The position numbers and the translations under genes are program-made. From Delphinapterus leucas (taxonomy: Eukaryota; Chordata; Mammalia; Artiodactyla; Monodontidae), in contig NW_022098031.1 in the NCBI RefSeq assembly GCF_002288925.2, forward strand, positions 7,283,131 to 7,347,130: a stretch of DNA of 64,000 nucleotides. Reading direction: 5' to 3'. The notes beneath the pieces are model-generated. The model was not told where the DNA came from. It did no database searches and saw only the letters and a program-made list of their open reading frames with translations. Below are positions 37,696 to 50,085 of this stretch, piece after piece (position 1 is the first letter of the stretch; the number at the start of each line of letters is the position of its first letter).

Positions 37696-38039
37696 AAAAT
37701 TCTGTATGACTTTTCCCATATGAAAAGCAAACATGACAAAATAATCTTTCCGAGGCCAAATATCATGATTTCCTCACAGCATGAAATAAGTATTATGGCT
37801 CTGTCTTTGTTATCCACCTACCTTTCAATCCATGTATCCATCATCTATCTACCTGTCAACAAACTCATTAACGTTCACACTATATATATAATTTATTGAA
37901 ATACCCTATGTATTACTTTTGCATTTATTGAAACACAGATTTTCATATGGATTTCTCAACTCTTCACACTCTATGAAATAGCTGATAGTCTATCAATGTC
38001 AAAATTCAACAGACTGCAGTAACATTTTAAAAATGTAAA

Positions 38040-38460
38040 TAGGAAACCTGAGAAACTCTACAAAGATGGAAATTAAAAAGTGTGGTAAGCCAGGAGGCAA
38101 GGGGCTTAATTGCTCTGCATATTAACTATATTTCTATAATAATTTTAGTCTATCAGTTGAAACAGGGGAAGTAACATTTCCCTCGATACGGCCTAGATAA
38201 AGCCCGTGATCTGCCCTCAGCTTATGCAATTAACTTCCAGTGCATTTGCACACTGGGAATGCAAAGCCAAGTAATTTTCACCCGGAGTCCTTTCTATTTT
38301 GGCATTTCTGACAGCATTCCCAAGAACCCTCCACGAATTTAGAGTGTGTTTAAGTCAGCATACACATAAAACTCTCTGATACTCAATCATCATTCTCTTC
38401 GGAGCCTATTGGCCTTACTTGAATTTGTCGCATATGGACTGCTAGAGTAACATTTTCTTT
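38040..38460. other. Unassigned unique block, possible conserved non-coding element
   Basis: It has higher complexity than its surroundings and no repeat I recognise. It holds several homeodomain-like cores (ttaattg, gcaattaact) and cttatgcaatt. This is only an impression; there is no evidence of function from one sequence. Confidence 0.2.
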
Positions 38461-39585
38461 CTTATGAAAACTCTCTTTTTTCCCCTCTGGTTAGCACTAC
38501 CACCTCGTGACCTGGAGAGCCGATACTGAACTTCTGTTTAATCCTCACCCTAATTAGCTGAAGCAGCTGAGCAACCGGAAACCCCTGCCTCCCTCCCTTC
38601 TGAAGCTCAAATCCACTGTACTCCAGGCCATTCCACTTGAGGAAGGAAGAAGTCAATCTGCGATTCAAATGTGGTCTGATTCCGCAGGGCCACGTGCTAC
38701 TTCTTAGCTTCTGAGTCGGCCTGTACCCATATCTTTAAATAACATTAAATAGGCTTTGGCACAGTTGCAACAAGTCCAGTTTTCCTAATCTGATGTTTTC
38801 TCACATCCAAAATAGTGAAGGCCTCTTCACTAGTACTCCATTTCACATAAGGGCATTTGAAACATTCCACACAGGGTAGTTGAAATTGCATGCAATTAAG
38901 GGAGAACCTCATGTATTTAAAATAATCTCCCAAGGCTTTAAGATTTGCCATATAAGCAAAAGTGTGTGCTATTCTGAATTAATTGGTCACCTTCATTGCA
39001 CAAAATGTTGGAACTAAGTTTCCTTTCCTTTCCTCTCTTTCCCAAATCATTGTGTCTTCAAGTATAAAAATGAAATCTTCTGTATTTTCATAGCAAGTAG
39101 AAACTAACGTAAAACACTTATTTTCCATTACCTTTATTCTAGTTTCCTTATCAGGATAGCATTGCTACCTCAGGTAAATAAGTTATTGAAGCCCCAAATA
39201 GATTGTATGAGTTGTAGGAAAAAATACGAGCAGTTCTTATAACTGGCTGATTAGTATGTTTGTTAAGAAAGCTTGCGATCAGAAAGGCCCCTAAGAATCT
39301 CTGTTCCAAAGTGAGAAAATATCATTACAGACACCTTAATTACTCTAGCATAAAGCCTGCATGAATACCTATATTCATATATTCCTCATTTTAAAAATTT
39401 CTCTATAATTTAATTTATCATGATAAAAATGAAAAGAGGTTTTTTGAGATTTCTTTGAAAATTAGGCTTTTTCATGAACAGACTAAATGCCAGAGGATTC
39501 ATTTAATTTTCTCCACAGACTAAGTCTACCACAAAACTCTTGTTTTCTTCTTTCTTATCAATTATTTCTTGCTGAAAGAACCTAT

Positions 39586-39611
39586 TTCCTTTCCTTTCCT
39601 TTCCTTTTCTT
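39586..39611. repeat. (TTCCT)n simple repeat
   Basis: About five units, ending ttccttttctt. Confidence 0.9.
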
Positions 39612-39889
39612 CATCTTTCTAAGTTCCTGAGTCCCTCAAAGACTATCACAGAATAACTACAAAAGCTAAAGATGCCTTCTTCTCACACTTAACACTTGCT
39701 CCAGGTAGCTCTACTGTTCCTGCCTACTTGCACTGTCAATAGATTTACAAATTACTCCAGGTTTAGACGCCAGATTAACTTGCAAGAAAATTCTGCCATG
39801 TTGTTCACCCTGGAAAACTACTGAACACCTCAGAATTCAATATGCATGTGTATGGTTGATCTGTGTTAGTATGCTCATTTGGGAGCTCA

Positions 39890-40062
39890 GCTTGGTGCTC
39901 TGTGACGACCTAGATGGGTGGGATGGGGGGTGGGAGGGAGGTCCAAGAGGGAGGGGATATATGTATACATATAGCTGACTCACTTCATTGTACAGCAGAA
40001 ACTAACACAACATTGTAAAGCAATTATACTCCAATTAAAAAATAAATAAATAAAATAAACAT
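39890..40062 (+). mobile_element. 5'-truncated L1, 3' UTR end only
   Basis: Starts near ttggtgctctgtgacgacct and includes the G-rich tract, then gtatacatatagctgactca, aactaacacaacattgtaaa, agcaattatactccaattaa and an (aaat)n tail. Confidence 0.88.
39916..39938 (+). other. G-quadruplex motif in L1 3' end
   Basis: gggtgggatggggggtgggaggg: five G runs of three or more with 1-2 base loops, a strong quadruplex pattern. Confidence 0.85.
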
Positions 40063-40392
40063 AAAGGTGTCTCCTAATTATATGAGAAGCCTCCAGGAGA
40101 TTTCCATGCTTGGGAAAATTTCTAAGACACCCAGATTTTGAGTTTTGTTCACAGCTATCAGACGGCATATCCGAAATGGTAACATATTTAATAACAAGAA
40201 TAAAAAAGTGTTTTTGAATAGTTAAAACTGAATCCCTGATGTCCTGATTGTTGAATGATCAGCTCATGACACTAGGATCCAAAGAAAGCCACCCTCACTG
40301 CTATTCAGGATGCTACTCTAAGGCCTTTTAGCTCCACAGGAGCACCTGCCTGTCTAAATTGATGCCATAAATACCTTCTGGGCCTCAAAAGC

Positions 40393-40560
40393 AGTGATTT
40401 TCATATTGTTGTGGGTGTCAGAATCACAAGAGGTGCTTCATAGAATGCAGATCCTAGGTAGTGGTGGGAATATGCAATTTTTAATAAAACGTCTCAGGTG
40501 CGGTGGTCCTGATGCAGGTGGTCTCTCAGCTCATACTCAAAGCACTGCACCTGAATATGC
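40393..40560 (+). mobile_element. MER5-type hAT fragment
   Basis: Reads gcagtgattttcatattgtt, gtcagaatcacaagaggtgc, agaatgcagatcctaggtag and ctgatgcaggtggtctctca, matching MER5-type text in forward direction with a damaged middle. Confidence 0.65.
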
Positions 40561-43500
40561 AAAAGATTCCCAGCAAGCAGGAGAGGAGACAACTCAAATT
40601 CATGGAAGGAAAAACACTAAGATGATGCTATCACAGTCCAAGAATCTAACATCAGAGGAATATTTAGGTCTCTGTGCTAAAAGCACATATTACAAATATC
40701 TATTCAAGTGAAGTTGATGGTATAAACGACCATTTTGGAGGAAGCTTTACCTAAATAATTTAAATTATGTGTGAACAGGTATTTCAAATTATTGGGAAGC
40801 TTAGAGAAATCCTAGAGAAATTCTTATGAAATCTCAGGCTCAGGTTTCAAAGCAATTATAAAATCAAAAGAATCATAACTTTGTGTCAAATGTGACCAGA
40901 CAGTACTAACTACAATGTGAATTCTAATTTTTTAAATTTGTGAGACACTAAAGAGCATATATACACATATTCAAACAAATTTGTACTTGCATTTGGAAAT
41001 TTAGACTATTTATTCTTAAAAAAGAATGGCTTACGCAAATCCACGTAAGCTCCAAACATTACACTTTTGTAACTCACGAGTGCAGGCTGTTATGAAAATG
41101 GATCAAACCTCAAGAAGGATGTCGAAATATCTCTCTTCTACTTTCTACTCAGCACTCTCAGACATTAGATATTAATATTAAAACATTTTCACCTACAGAG
41201 CTGAAACACAAATTTTGCACTGGAAGGTTACAAATTTGCTTTTGATTTAATGCAGTACAATTGAAATGTCTCTAAGAAAGTTTGTCGTCTTCAAGAGCCA
41301 CAGGCCTGCCCTTATGCCCCAGGAGGTTTGAACTTCTCAGAAGTACCTGGAATGTATGGTAGCTCCCCCTAAATCCTTATCTCAAGGACAACATCTGTGA
41401 CTCCACCCTCAAAAGGTTTCTAAAGATAGCTCAAAGGAACATGTTACCTCACTCTTTAACCTTGAGAAAACCGGCTACCCCTCAAGGAATAGTGTGGCTT
41501 GAAAATTCGGGAATCTACTCTAGCCTTTTACTGGGTAATCATAGAAAGAAAGCTGAAGACTCCCAGCTCATTATAGTAAATGTCCTGAAAATGCTTTCAA
41601 ACTATTTTTAACATTTACTGTGACAAAGTGTTGCGTAAACTAAGACCAATTGGAGGCCTTTTGGATATGAATTTTTAAGTAATTGCATGCAGAAAGGTAT
41701 GAAATGAGAGGGCTTCAAGGTGACTTTTTTGTGTATCTCAAGAGGAATGTTAGCTGATAAAGACAAGTAATTAAATCCCCAGCCTCAGAGATGTGAGAAA
41801 TATTGTGATCTCTTAGGGATGGCCACAAATCTCCTGCATGAACTCATTATGAGTCACTATTCAGAGCATGGAAAGATCTGCCCTGGCCAGAAAGTCCAAA
41901 CGCATAACTACAAGCTAATTTTAAATAGCCTTTGGTCAATGGCAGAAGATTGGAAGCATATAGCTAACAATAAATCTTGTTTTGCAATAAACAATTTTAT
42001 CACTTTCAGGATTTCATAAGTATTTAATTGTAATCCTTTTGCACACACATTCTAGTGGCTTAACAAAAGATAAATAAGAACATAATCTACACATGGTTAC
42101 TTCTCCCAAATGATTCTAATATAAACAGCTGAAGAATCATCCTTCTCTCCCTGCCCAGTGAGTACAATATAAAATCCATTTTAATCAGTATTCCCAGTAT
42201 TCTATTATGAATAACTCTCATGATTCCATTATAAAACACAGCTAAGGAAGAAAAATGTTTATACTGAGATTATATAGCACTTTCAAAAAAAAAAAAAAGG
42301 CAGGAATTGAGGAAAGAATTCTGAAACTAAATATCCTTTTTGAAATCAGAATTTATAAAGCAGTAGACAATGTCAGAGGAATCCAGGATTCTTAATCAGG
42401 TTTTGCATAGCCATGTTCAGGTGAAGTGAGGCAGTCCTGTTATCTCCATAACCGAGTGGGGAAATCAGGACAAAATGTCCAGTCTGCCAAGGTATTTCTC
42501 ATAAAAGGTTTCTAAGTCATTCCTTCTCAATGTCCCCTACGAAAGGTCAACACATTACAATTTAAACGTCCAGCCATCAACACAGGAAAAGCTACTCTTC
42601 CTCTAGCCCAGTTCAAGATGAAGTTGCTTTTTAGGTACATAATGCTCCTATTTTCTGCAACGAGCAAAGAAGTAATGAACACATGTTTGGCAGGGGAAAC
42701 CTTAAACAAGGTACAGGAGAGCCATCCAGAAGACACAGAACTTCTAATAAAAACTATGATAGAGGAAGTCTCACAAGGAGCAGATTAGTACCAATCAGTT
42801 TGCAAACATTGTTAAGGCAGTTGTAACAATGCTGCTATCAGTCCTGAAACTAAGGCCCAGAAACAAAAACAATGCATGAGGGTAGGTTTGAGGTATTCTC
42901 ATAGTCTGCTTCTTCATGAGCCATTATATTTTCACTGGCTCACATACTGAATTTCCAGTTCTCCTAACATATCGCAGATTTATAAACTCAGAAACAAGTT
43001 GGTAAAAATGTATTTATTAATTTTTTAACTTATTCCGTCTTCAAAAATGTATTAACTACTACTGATGACAGCTCACCAGCACTTAGAGCACTTCTAAGTG
43101 TGACATTCATAATCTCCAGGTACAGGTTCTTGTGCTTATTGTTAATAAAACACTAATACTTTAGAAGATATAACTGCTATCTTATTTCTTAACAAAATTT
43201 GCAAACTAAGTTGTAGGATTCTGTCCTAGTTAGGCTTTTTTAGGTGATTGGGTCCTTAATGGAATAGCCTATAACAGAATTTTTTAAATATGCTATGCAA
43301 GCTAAAAATATATGTTATGACATTAATAATGCAACAATCTGGCATGTGTTCTATAATACATAATTGAATTTTCCAGGAAACTGGTGACTAAATAAATAAA
43401 TCAATGCAGTAACTGCCCAGGGCAAAGGTGGTGATGATGATTTATCTCTGGAACTCTTACATATGAACAAATGTTCCAAACAATTTTCACGTATTTTGAC

Positions 43501-43949
43501 TATTTTCAAACAAAATACCAATAGGTCCACAATCCAGTTCTACACACTTTTATAGCTTTTTAAGATCATACTCAGAGCATGTTAATGACTTTAAATATCC
43601 AAATCCAGTGGATATTATACTTCCTAAAGCGCATCTTCCAAATTTCCAGTTTCTACTACATATTAAGCTAATAAATAACTTCAGTAAGAGTTCGTACGTT
43701 ATCTAGCTGCCAATTCCACTCCTTCTCAAATCTACCTTTTAATCAATTTGTTGCATGAGCATCACTGTGGTAACAGTTCTCTTGCCCTAAATCCATCCTC
43801 TAGTTTATACTTTTTCCTGCTCTCATTTTATTACTTTTAAAACTTTAGTAGATTCCCATGGCAAACTTTCATTTTTCTGATGGTATTTCCTATATGATGT
43901 CCTCCATAATCTTTCTAGACCACATTAATTCTTTATATTACAACATTTG

Positions 43950-44090
43950 CATAATATTTTATTCATCGTATTGACATACTGAATATAGTTAATTGTCTAC
44001 AGTGTACTGTCCCTGCTAGACCATGAATTCATTGAAAACAAGAAATGCATCTTGTTCATTTTTATATCTCTCAATCTAGCAATGCTTCAT
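43950..44090 (+). repeat. L2 LINE fragment
   Basis: Reads tactgtccctgctagaccatgaattcattgaaaacaagaa, the L2 phrase usually followed by 'gggcagggactgtgtc'. It is weak. Confidence 0.5.
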
Positions 44091-45583
44091 CAAAACAAAA
44101 ACCAACAACAAACATGAACGCCCAACAAAAAATATCTAGGCATTTAGTCACTAATTTCAAAGTTCAAGTCATAACACAATGATATTTGCGAGGCAATTGA
44201 CTAATTCCTTACACACAAGTAATGAAAATTAGAGCATCTAAGTGCAGAAGCAGTGCCATTTCCTATAGAAGCGTATACCATAAAAACTGAGGAAATAATA
44301 TGACATTTCTAGAACCAATGTAAATAAAGCTATGGAGCTTGACTTAGGGACCTAAAAAAATGGGGAGAAACAAGATGTTTTGATATTGGAAAGCTCACAT
44401 TTGAAAATATGTTAATTCTTTAAAAATTAACTTATAAATCCAATCAATGCATATTCAGTCAAAACTGCAGCAGGATTTTTAATGGGCTTTGTCAAACTGA
44501 TTTAAAAATCTATACTTAAGAGAAAACACGTAAGATTTTGAACAAGAACAAGAGAAAATGTTGTCAACCACAACATACTATAAAGCTAATCAGAGCAACG
44601 TGGTACTAGTGCCAAAAACAACAGAGACCAGTTAAACAGAATTGAATCAATTCCCTAAAATATAAGCATTTTCATTAAGATAAAGATATCATTTCAAATC
44701 TATGAATAAGAAAGTCCTTTAAACAAATAGGATTAAATAATTGGTTATAAATATATTAATGTTAAAGAAAATTAGACCACTCTTCCATTCTATACATAAA
44801 AACTAATTAGAGAAGGAAGGGTGAGGAGATAGATGCAAAAACAAAATAGCTTTCAAATAAAAAATGAAATATTTTCAAAATGTTCATATAGAGAAGGTCT
44901 TCTATGGAAGTCAGAACCAAAGAAACAGAAAGCTACAAAAGGAATGATTTAACACATAAATTAAAAGCCTTTGAGATGATGAAATACACCACAAAGTATA
45001 AAAAAAAAATGACAGTGTTGAGAGAAAATACTGTAAAATTGTTTTCTACAAAAAGGAGTAAAATCCAAAAGAATCCAAAATATATAGGAAAAGGGTAGGA
45101 AAAATACCTCACCCATCTTCTATTAGGCTTTTGTTTTTCCTTTAACCAGGTAACAATTCACAGAAGAAAACAAAATACACATGGCAGATATATATGAAAA
45201 GATGCACAAGTTAATTCAACTAGTTCTGTAACAGCTTCAAAAAAATTATTTTTGCTGCCATACTGTCAAAAATGTAAAAGATGTATATACTCTTTATTAT
45301 CATGAAGGGTTTGGGGGCATTGGGCCCTCTCGTATGTGGTTGATGGAGGGTTCTACTGGGAAACCCTTTGGAATACAATTTGTAATATTTATCAAAAATC
45401 TTATACTCTTTAAACCAAAAATTCCTCTTTCAGGAATCAATCCTATAAAAATACGTATATGTGCGACAAAAGACTGTTCAAGCACACTCAGTGCAGTCTT
45501 GATTATAATAATGAAAATTTAGCAACACTGGAATAAAGCTCCTGAGATTTATTTTTATAAATGAGTAGAAAACAGAATGTATT

Positions 45584-45683
45584 NNNNNNNNNNNNNNNNN
45601 NNNNNNNNNNNNNNNNNNNNNNNNNNNNNNNNNNNNNNNNNNNNNNNNNNNNNNNNNNNNNNNNNNNNNNNNNNNNNNNNNNN
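45584..45683. other. Assembly gap of exactly 100 N
   Basis: A placeholder-length run of N, so the true size is unknown. It removes the 5' half of a CHR SINE. Confidence 0.99.
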
Positions 45684-45784
45684 GAGCCATGGCCGCTGAG
45701 CCTACACGTCCAGAGCCTGTGCTCCGCAACAGGATAGGCCACAACAGTGAGAGGCCCGCGTACCAGAAAAAAAAAAAAAAAAAG
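45684..45784 (+). mobile_element. CHR SINE, 3' half only (5' half in gap)
   Basis: Begins mid-element with gagccatggccgctgagcct and ends gaggcccgcgtaccag plus A17. The left end and first target copy are hidden. Confidence 0.92.
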
Positions 45785-46034
45785 GCTGGATTTATATACA
45801 TCAAATATTAATTTTATCTGTGAAGAGGGAGGGTAAGAGCTATAGGGTGTCATGGAAGGAGTAAAAGAAAATTTTCACATTGTTATCTCTCTTGTTTTAA
45901 TCACTACAACTAGAATGCATTCATGTGGTTTTTATATATTTAAAAAACAACCATAAAAAATACCTAGAATATGTGTACTTAATTGCACAAAAAGATAGTG
46001 GGCCTGAAAGTTTATAGTTTGAATAATTAATAGT

Positions 46035-46270
46035 TAATTAGCAATTCATTCAACAAATATATATTGGTATAATCCTGTACCAAAGATTAAGTTAGGCAGT
46101 AGTAATACAAGGATGAGACAAAACCCTACCCTCAAGATCACCCAAAAATCACAGGGACCCAGAAAAGTAGTTGAACTACAAGGTGACAACTGCTAAAGTA
46201 CAGATCCACAGGATGTCACCTTATTCTTTCTGGGAAGGACAGATAGGTTTCAGGTAAGGTTGTGCAAGTG
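46035..46270 (-). repeat. L2 LINE fragment
   Basis: Reads attcattcaacaaatatata, then ggatgagacaaaaccctaccctcaagatca and ctttctgggaaggacagata, the reversed L2 3' region. Confidence 0.75.
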
Positions 46271-46364
46271 AAATTTTATTTTTAAGTGAATAGCAATATT
46301 CCCAACAGACAAGGGGAGTGGAAAGGAATTTTATATAATGGGCAGTCACCCTGACCTGAGGTCA

Positions 46365-46605
46365 TAAGCGCTGCTGTGCTACTATCTGCAGTTGAATGTC
46401 ACCCCTCCACCCCTCACTTAAAACCTGTGCACCCTTAGCTAAGAGACTTAACCCCTCTCAACCTCCACGACTCAGCTATAACATGGCTGCCAGTAACCAC
46501 ACCCACTCCATGGGTTTACTGAGAAGACTGAACAAAATCATTCATAAAAGCCTCAGTACAGTACCTGGAACATACATATTGATAAATATTTGCTACTCTT
46601 GTGTT
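46365..46605 (-). repeat. MIR SINE
   Basis: Reads taagagacttaacccctctc, then gtttactgagaagactgaac and cagtacagtacctggaacat, the reversed MIR. Confidence 0.7.
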
Positions 46606-47234
46606 TGTTATCTATAAAGAAGCCAAAAGGAGCATGGTGTGTTCAGGAAACTGAAAGAAGACTGACTCAGGTTGGTAGCAAAACTTTGAAACATTTACTA
46701 GAATACACTGAAATGTGAATAACCCTTAACTCCAAGTGACTGCAGGGTGTTCCCAAGTAAATGCAGAATAAATCTAATTTTGTGTTTATTTACTTCCATG
46801 CTAATAGGAAAATTATCTCATGATCAATAGAACAAATTTCAATATATATTCAAGGAGATTTGCACATTCCCCTGGTAAATTTGTATAAATGATAATGAAA
46901 TTGTTTACTTCAAATGTTTAAGGCTTCCAAAATTGTTATTGAAAGCAATGTTCTGTATTAGACAACAAGGGATTTAATTTTGGAAAAAAAATCATCTACT
47001 AAAATTAAAATATTTCATTAAAAAATAGCTTCTATCATTTAATGCAGATGAGTCAAAGATCCTTTCAATTTCCACCTTTCCATCTGCCCTCTCTCTTTAG
47101 GATATCACTACTTGTTTGCTTTCTCACCATCATTTCAAACACGTAAGGATTCATATGAACTACCACTTCAAATCCCCTCAATCTTCCTATATTACCTGGC
47201 TCTTCTATTACTGCATATATATGAAGCCCTGGCC

Positions 47235-47430
47235 CTGTCAATTACTAGCTATATGACTTTAGGTAAGTTACTTGACTTCTCTGACCCTCAGTCTCCTCAT
47301 CTATATAATGGGAATAATAATAATAATACAGATCTGCTTATCTCATAAGGTTGTTGTGAAAATTATACAAATTACTATATGTAAAACAGAACAGTGTCTG
47401 GAAATTTATGTGTTTAATTAACTGGTAATG
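47235..47430 (-). repeat. MIR SINE
   Basis: Reads tatatgactttaggtaagtt, acttgacttctctgaccctc, ctcatctatataatgggaat with an (aat)n insertion, and aaggttgttgtgaaaattat: a clear reversed MIR. Confidence 0.88.
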
Positions 47431-48414
47431 TTAGTTCTCTTCTAGTTCCCTAACCTTTCCTTGTGGAACTCTTAACATAGCTCTCTTTTGCTTGCTTCTC
47501 TCTCAGGGCAATGTTACATTAAGTACACTCTCTTACTGGCTTTCTGAACTCCCTAAACTTCTATGTCAAAATAATCTTCATGTTATATCTAATGCTTTCT
47601 TCAGAGTCTTCATATCTTACTTAATCTTTATCTCCACATATGACTATCTTGTCAGGCTTTTCTCCACCTCTATCATTTCTAAATTTTTGTCCCATAATAT
47701 CAGATTATTAAAATTAAAACTATACTGATGTGAACAATAAAAAATATTAAAAGGACTGAGTTATTTTACTATTTAGCCTCAAAATTGAGTAAAATAGCTT
47801 GGGTTTACGATCAACATTACTTTAAAGGAATAGCTATTTAATGACTATTCAAAAGAATAACTGATTTTTAACATTATAAATCTAACTATGAAAATAACAC
47901 AAATATTACTATAACTAGTACTATAACTTCTGCTACAAGATTGATATATATTTTGTCCAGAACAGCTTTACCCAGTAGAATATTTATTTCTGTCTTGCAG
48001 CGCAAGATTTTCATAATGAATCACATTCAAAAATATATTAAAAAAAAGATATACTAGTATATGTCATGAAAAAAAAATGCCGATGCTTCAAGGTACTTTA
48101 CATCAAAAATTAAATATGGCACAATGGTCATTTTGTAGAGTTCATTAATGAAATTGTAAAAAGAGTATTAATCTTGAGTGTTAAATTGAACTTGTGGCAA
48201 AAACTGATCAAGCTTCTCCTGACTCAGAAATACCCCACGGCTACTATTGACCAAGAATTTGGGACACTGATTATAATTCATATCCAAACACAAAGGGTGT
48301 GAGACAGAAATTATTTTTAAAAGATTTCTTATTCAATACATATACACTATTTAGCTTAATAGAGGAAGTCTTAAGGGCATTAGTTTTATTGTGGAGAGCC
48401 ACAGGAAAACATAC

Positions 48415-48470
48415 CTGGCTAGGCTGAAGGCATCGTCGATCAAACCTGCTCGGTTACTGACAGAGAGAAC
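48415..48470 (-). CDS. TRHDE: TRHDE exon D (56 bp)
   Basis: The acceptor is gacctcatag (48480-48471) and the donor gtatgt (from 48414). Translation is VLSVSNRAGLIDDAFSLA plus AG of the next Arg (phase 2). NRAxLIDDAFxLA is one of the best-conserved helical motifs of M1 aminopeptidases (NRAQIINDAFNLA in aminopeptidase N). The exon is far too short to stand out as an open frame, and it lies only 97 bp from exon C. Confidence 0.97.
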
Positions 48471-48567
48471 CTATGAGGTCAACCAAAAAAAAAATGGAAT
48501 CACTTAGGATTAAAATGGCACATGTTCATATGTCAAAACAGATCTTTGATGAGTAAATCCAGTTTAC
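48471..48567 (-). other. TRHDE: TRHDE mini-intron C-D (97 bp)
   Basis: A phase 0 intron from donor gtaaac to acceptor cctcatag, with a poly-T tract (revcomp of 48487-48495) near the acceptor. Reading through it gives [12 protein letters not shown] and then a stop, so retention would truncate the protein. Confidence 0.95.
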
Positions 48568-48701
48568 CTCATGTTTCCTGATTAATTGATCAATTAATAA
48601 TCTCCAATTCCTTAAATCATAGTTGACTCTAAAATAGCCAGTTTGATTGATGTTCCCCAGTAACCAGCTTCCTTTGTCCAAAGAAGTTATTCTGTGGTGT
48701 T
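48568..48701 (-). CDS. TRHDE: TRHDE exon C
   Basis: This 134 bp exon has acceptor ctgttttcag (ends 48702) and donor gtaaac (from 48567). Its first AA completes Glu with the G of the previous exon, and 44 codons follow: [35 protein letters not shown] and IDQLIRKHE, ending in phase 0. The start of the ERAP1_C domain is visible as the GYxRVNYD signature, in which a Tyr/Arg-rich strand packs near the active site of M1 enzymes. NQT is a likely glycosylation site. The ATG upstream at 48714 belongs to the intron and is not a start. Confidence 0.97.
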
Positions 48702-49526
48702 CTGAAAACAGCATTTTAGGGGGTAAGAGAGATTTGCAATTTTAAGGGTTAAAATAGAGTGAAGTATGTTTTCTTAATACCAGATATCACAGTACCAATA
48801 ATTAAAAGAGGACACCATCCTAAATACCTAATTGAAATCTACTCTTTAGTCAATTAATCACTATAGCTAGAATTTGCTAGAAAACCTTTAGTAGCTTACT
48901 CATTATTACTCTTGATAAAACCCTGTTATGTATATATAATTTTCTCTCTCAAGATAAATGTAACCAAGAAATCTACTACTGTATTCATGTGGCTTCCAGT
49001 TACATTGTATATGTATCTGTGGAAAAGGCTTCAGGTGCACATTCTACTTATTTTATTCAGCAAGAAAGTGATTAAAATAATAGGGCTCATTTATTTGAAA
49101 GTCACTGTTATTTCTTACCCTTCTCCTTGTGCTTTCTTGGGATGTGCTAATAAATAACAGACTTTCCAGCATCATCAATAATGTTGGAAAAAGGAACCTC
49201 ATTTATTTAAGACTCTAATATTTCTACATATAATTAGAACAAAGATAATAAATTCTGCTTATTGGAATCACTTTGGAAAATGGTAACTTGATTATATTCG
49301 CTGGTTAATTCAATTAAAGGAAGCCAGTAAAAGTAATCTTATAATTTACATATTTAACCCCTTCAAATATGATACAGATAGAGAACTCATTCACTTTTAA
49401 TGGCAGCCTTTATTGACTTCCCAGAACCACAGTTTACAATTCTAATTATTTTGTTGCTGCTGCCCTCAGGACTCATGCTTCATAGAAGTTGCATAATGTA
49501 TGAAGTTTACTTAAAATTCATATTTT

Positions 49527-49542
49527 ACACACACACACACAG
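49527..49542. repeat. (CA)n microsatellite
   Basis: Eight ac units. A (GT)n counterpart of similar length lies at 51782-51797. Confidence 0.9.
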
Positions 49543-49899
49543 AGGTCTATCTAATTTCCACAGTGACTCAAAACCACACGATGCATCATGGAAACCATTC
49601 ATGTCAGTTCTGAGTAAGAGGCACAACCTCTAATTCTCACTCTATTATCCAAATTTTTACACATCAGACAACAAAACAAATTTTATTTTTACTTTTCTTA
49701 AGCGCTGAATTTACAGAGTACTTTCTCTTAAGTAAGAGCCATACAAGAAGAGGTTATACCACAAAAATTAATGAATGAATGTTAAAGATCATTAATTGTT
49801 CACGTCTAGAATGGGGTGGGCTAATGTAACCAATACATGTTACATATTATCAACTTTCAGAAATACAGTAAAAAATACTTAAACATAAATGTATACTAA

Positions 49900-50085
49900 A
49901 CATAAACATCTAATCTTTAATGTTTCAAAGAGCACTTCAACTTCTTGACACCTTTATTAACAGTATGTGTTAGAACAGATAAAGAAATGAGGCTCAGACA
50001 GGTTAATTGAATTGTCTGAGATAGTGCATCTCAGGTATCCTGACTTCCGTGCCCTTTTTACCACACATACTCTGTTGATACAAGA
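49900..50085 (+). repeat. MIR SINE fragment
   Basis: Reads gataaagaaatgaggctcagacaggttaattgaattgtc, then gacttccgtgccctttttac, the forward MIR core and end. Confidence 0.7.

Larger units (their letters stand above)
44380..45960 (+). repeat. Old L1M ORF2-to-3' end fragment, split by a CHR SINE and the gap
   Basis: ORF2 text in order: ctgcagcaggatttttaatg (44465), actataaagctaatcagagc (44577), acgtggtactagtgcc, agttaaacagaattgaatca, then aaaccctttggaatacaatt and ttcctctttcaggaatcaat (45360-45440). The 3' UTR, tgttatctctcttgttttaa, continues past the SINE. The protein is thoroughly decayed. Confidence 0.75.
9781..48414 (-). other. TRHDE: TRHDE intron D-E (38,634 bp)
   Basis: A very long phase 2 intron. 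It holds a nearly full-length L1 on the plus strand, most of the window's CHR SINEs, an MER2 element, MIR/L2/MER5 fossils, two old L1M fragments and the assembly gap, all listed separately. In 9791-11775, 12510-13670, 21080-21925, 24315-26115, 26855-28850, 29070-29920, 31445-33100, 33320-34435, 36610-37290, 37710-39885, 40565-43945 and 47435-48414 I see nothing beyond the short items listed. Those stretches contain no convincing open frame. Confidence 0.93.

Noticed and set aside
37397..37817. Overlapping 90- and 115-codon frames
   Set aside because: They are produced by the body of the long CHR SINE and its (aaat)n tail.
48526..48714. Open frame on the minus strand with its own ATG, read as a 62-residue protein
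   Set aside because: The middle is TRHDE exon C; the ATG and the tail after HEV are intron sequence outside GT/AG sites.
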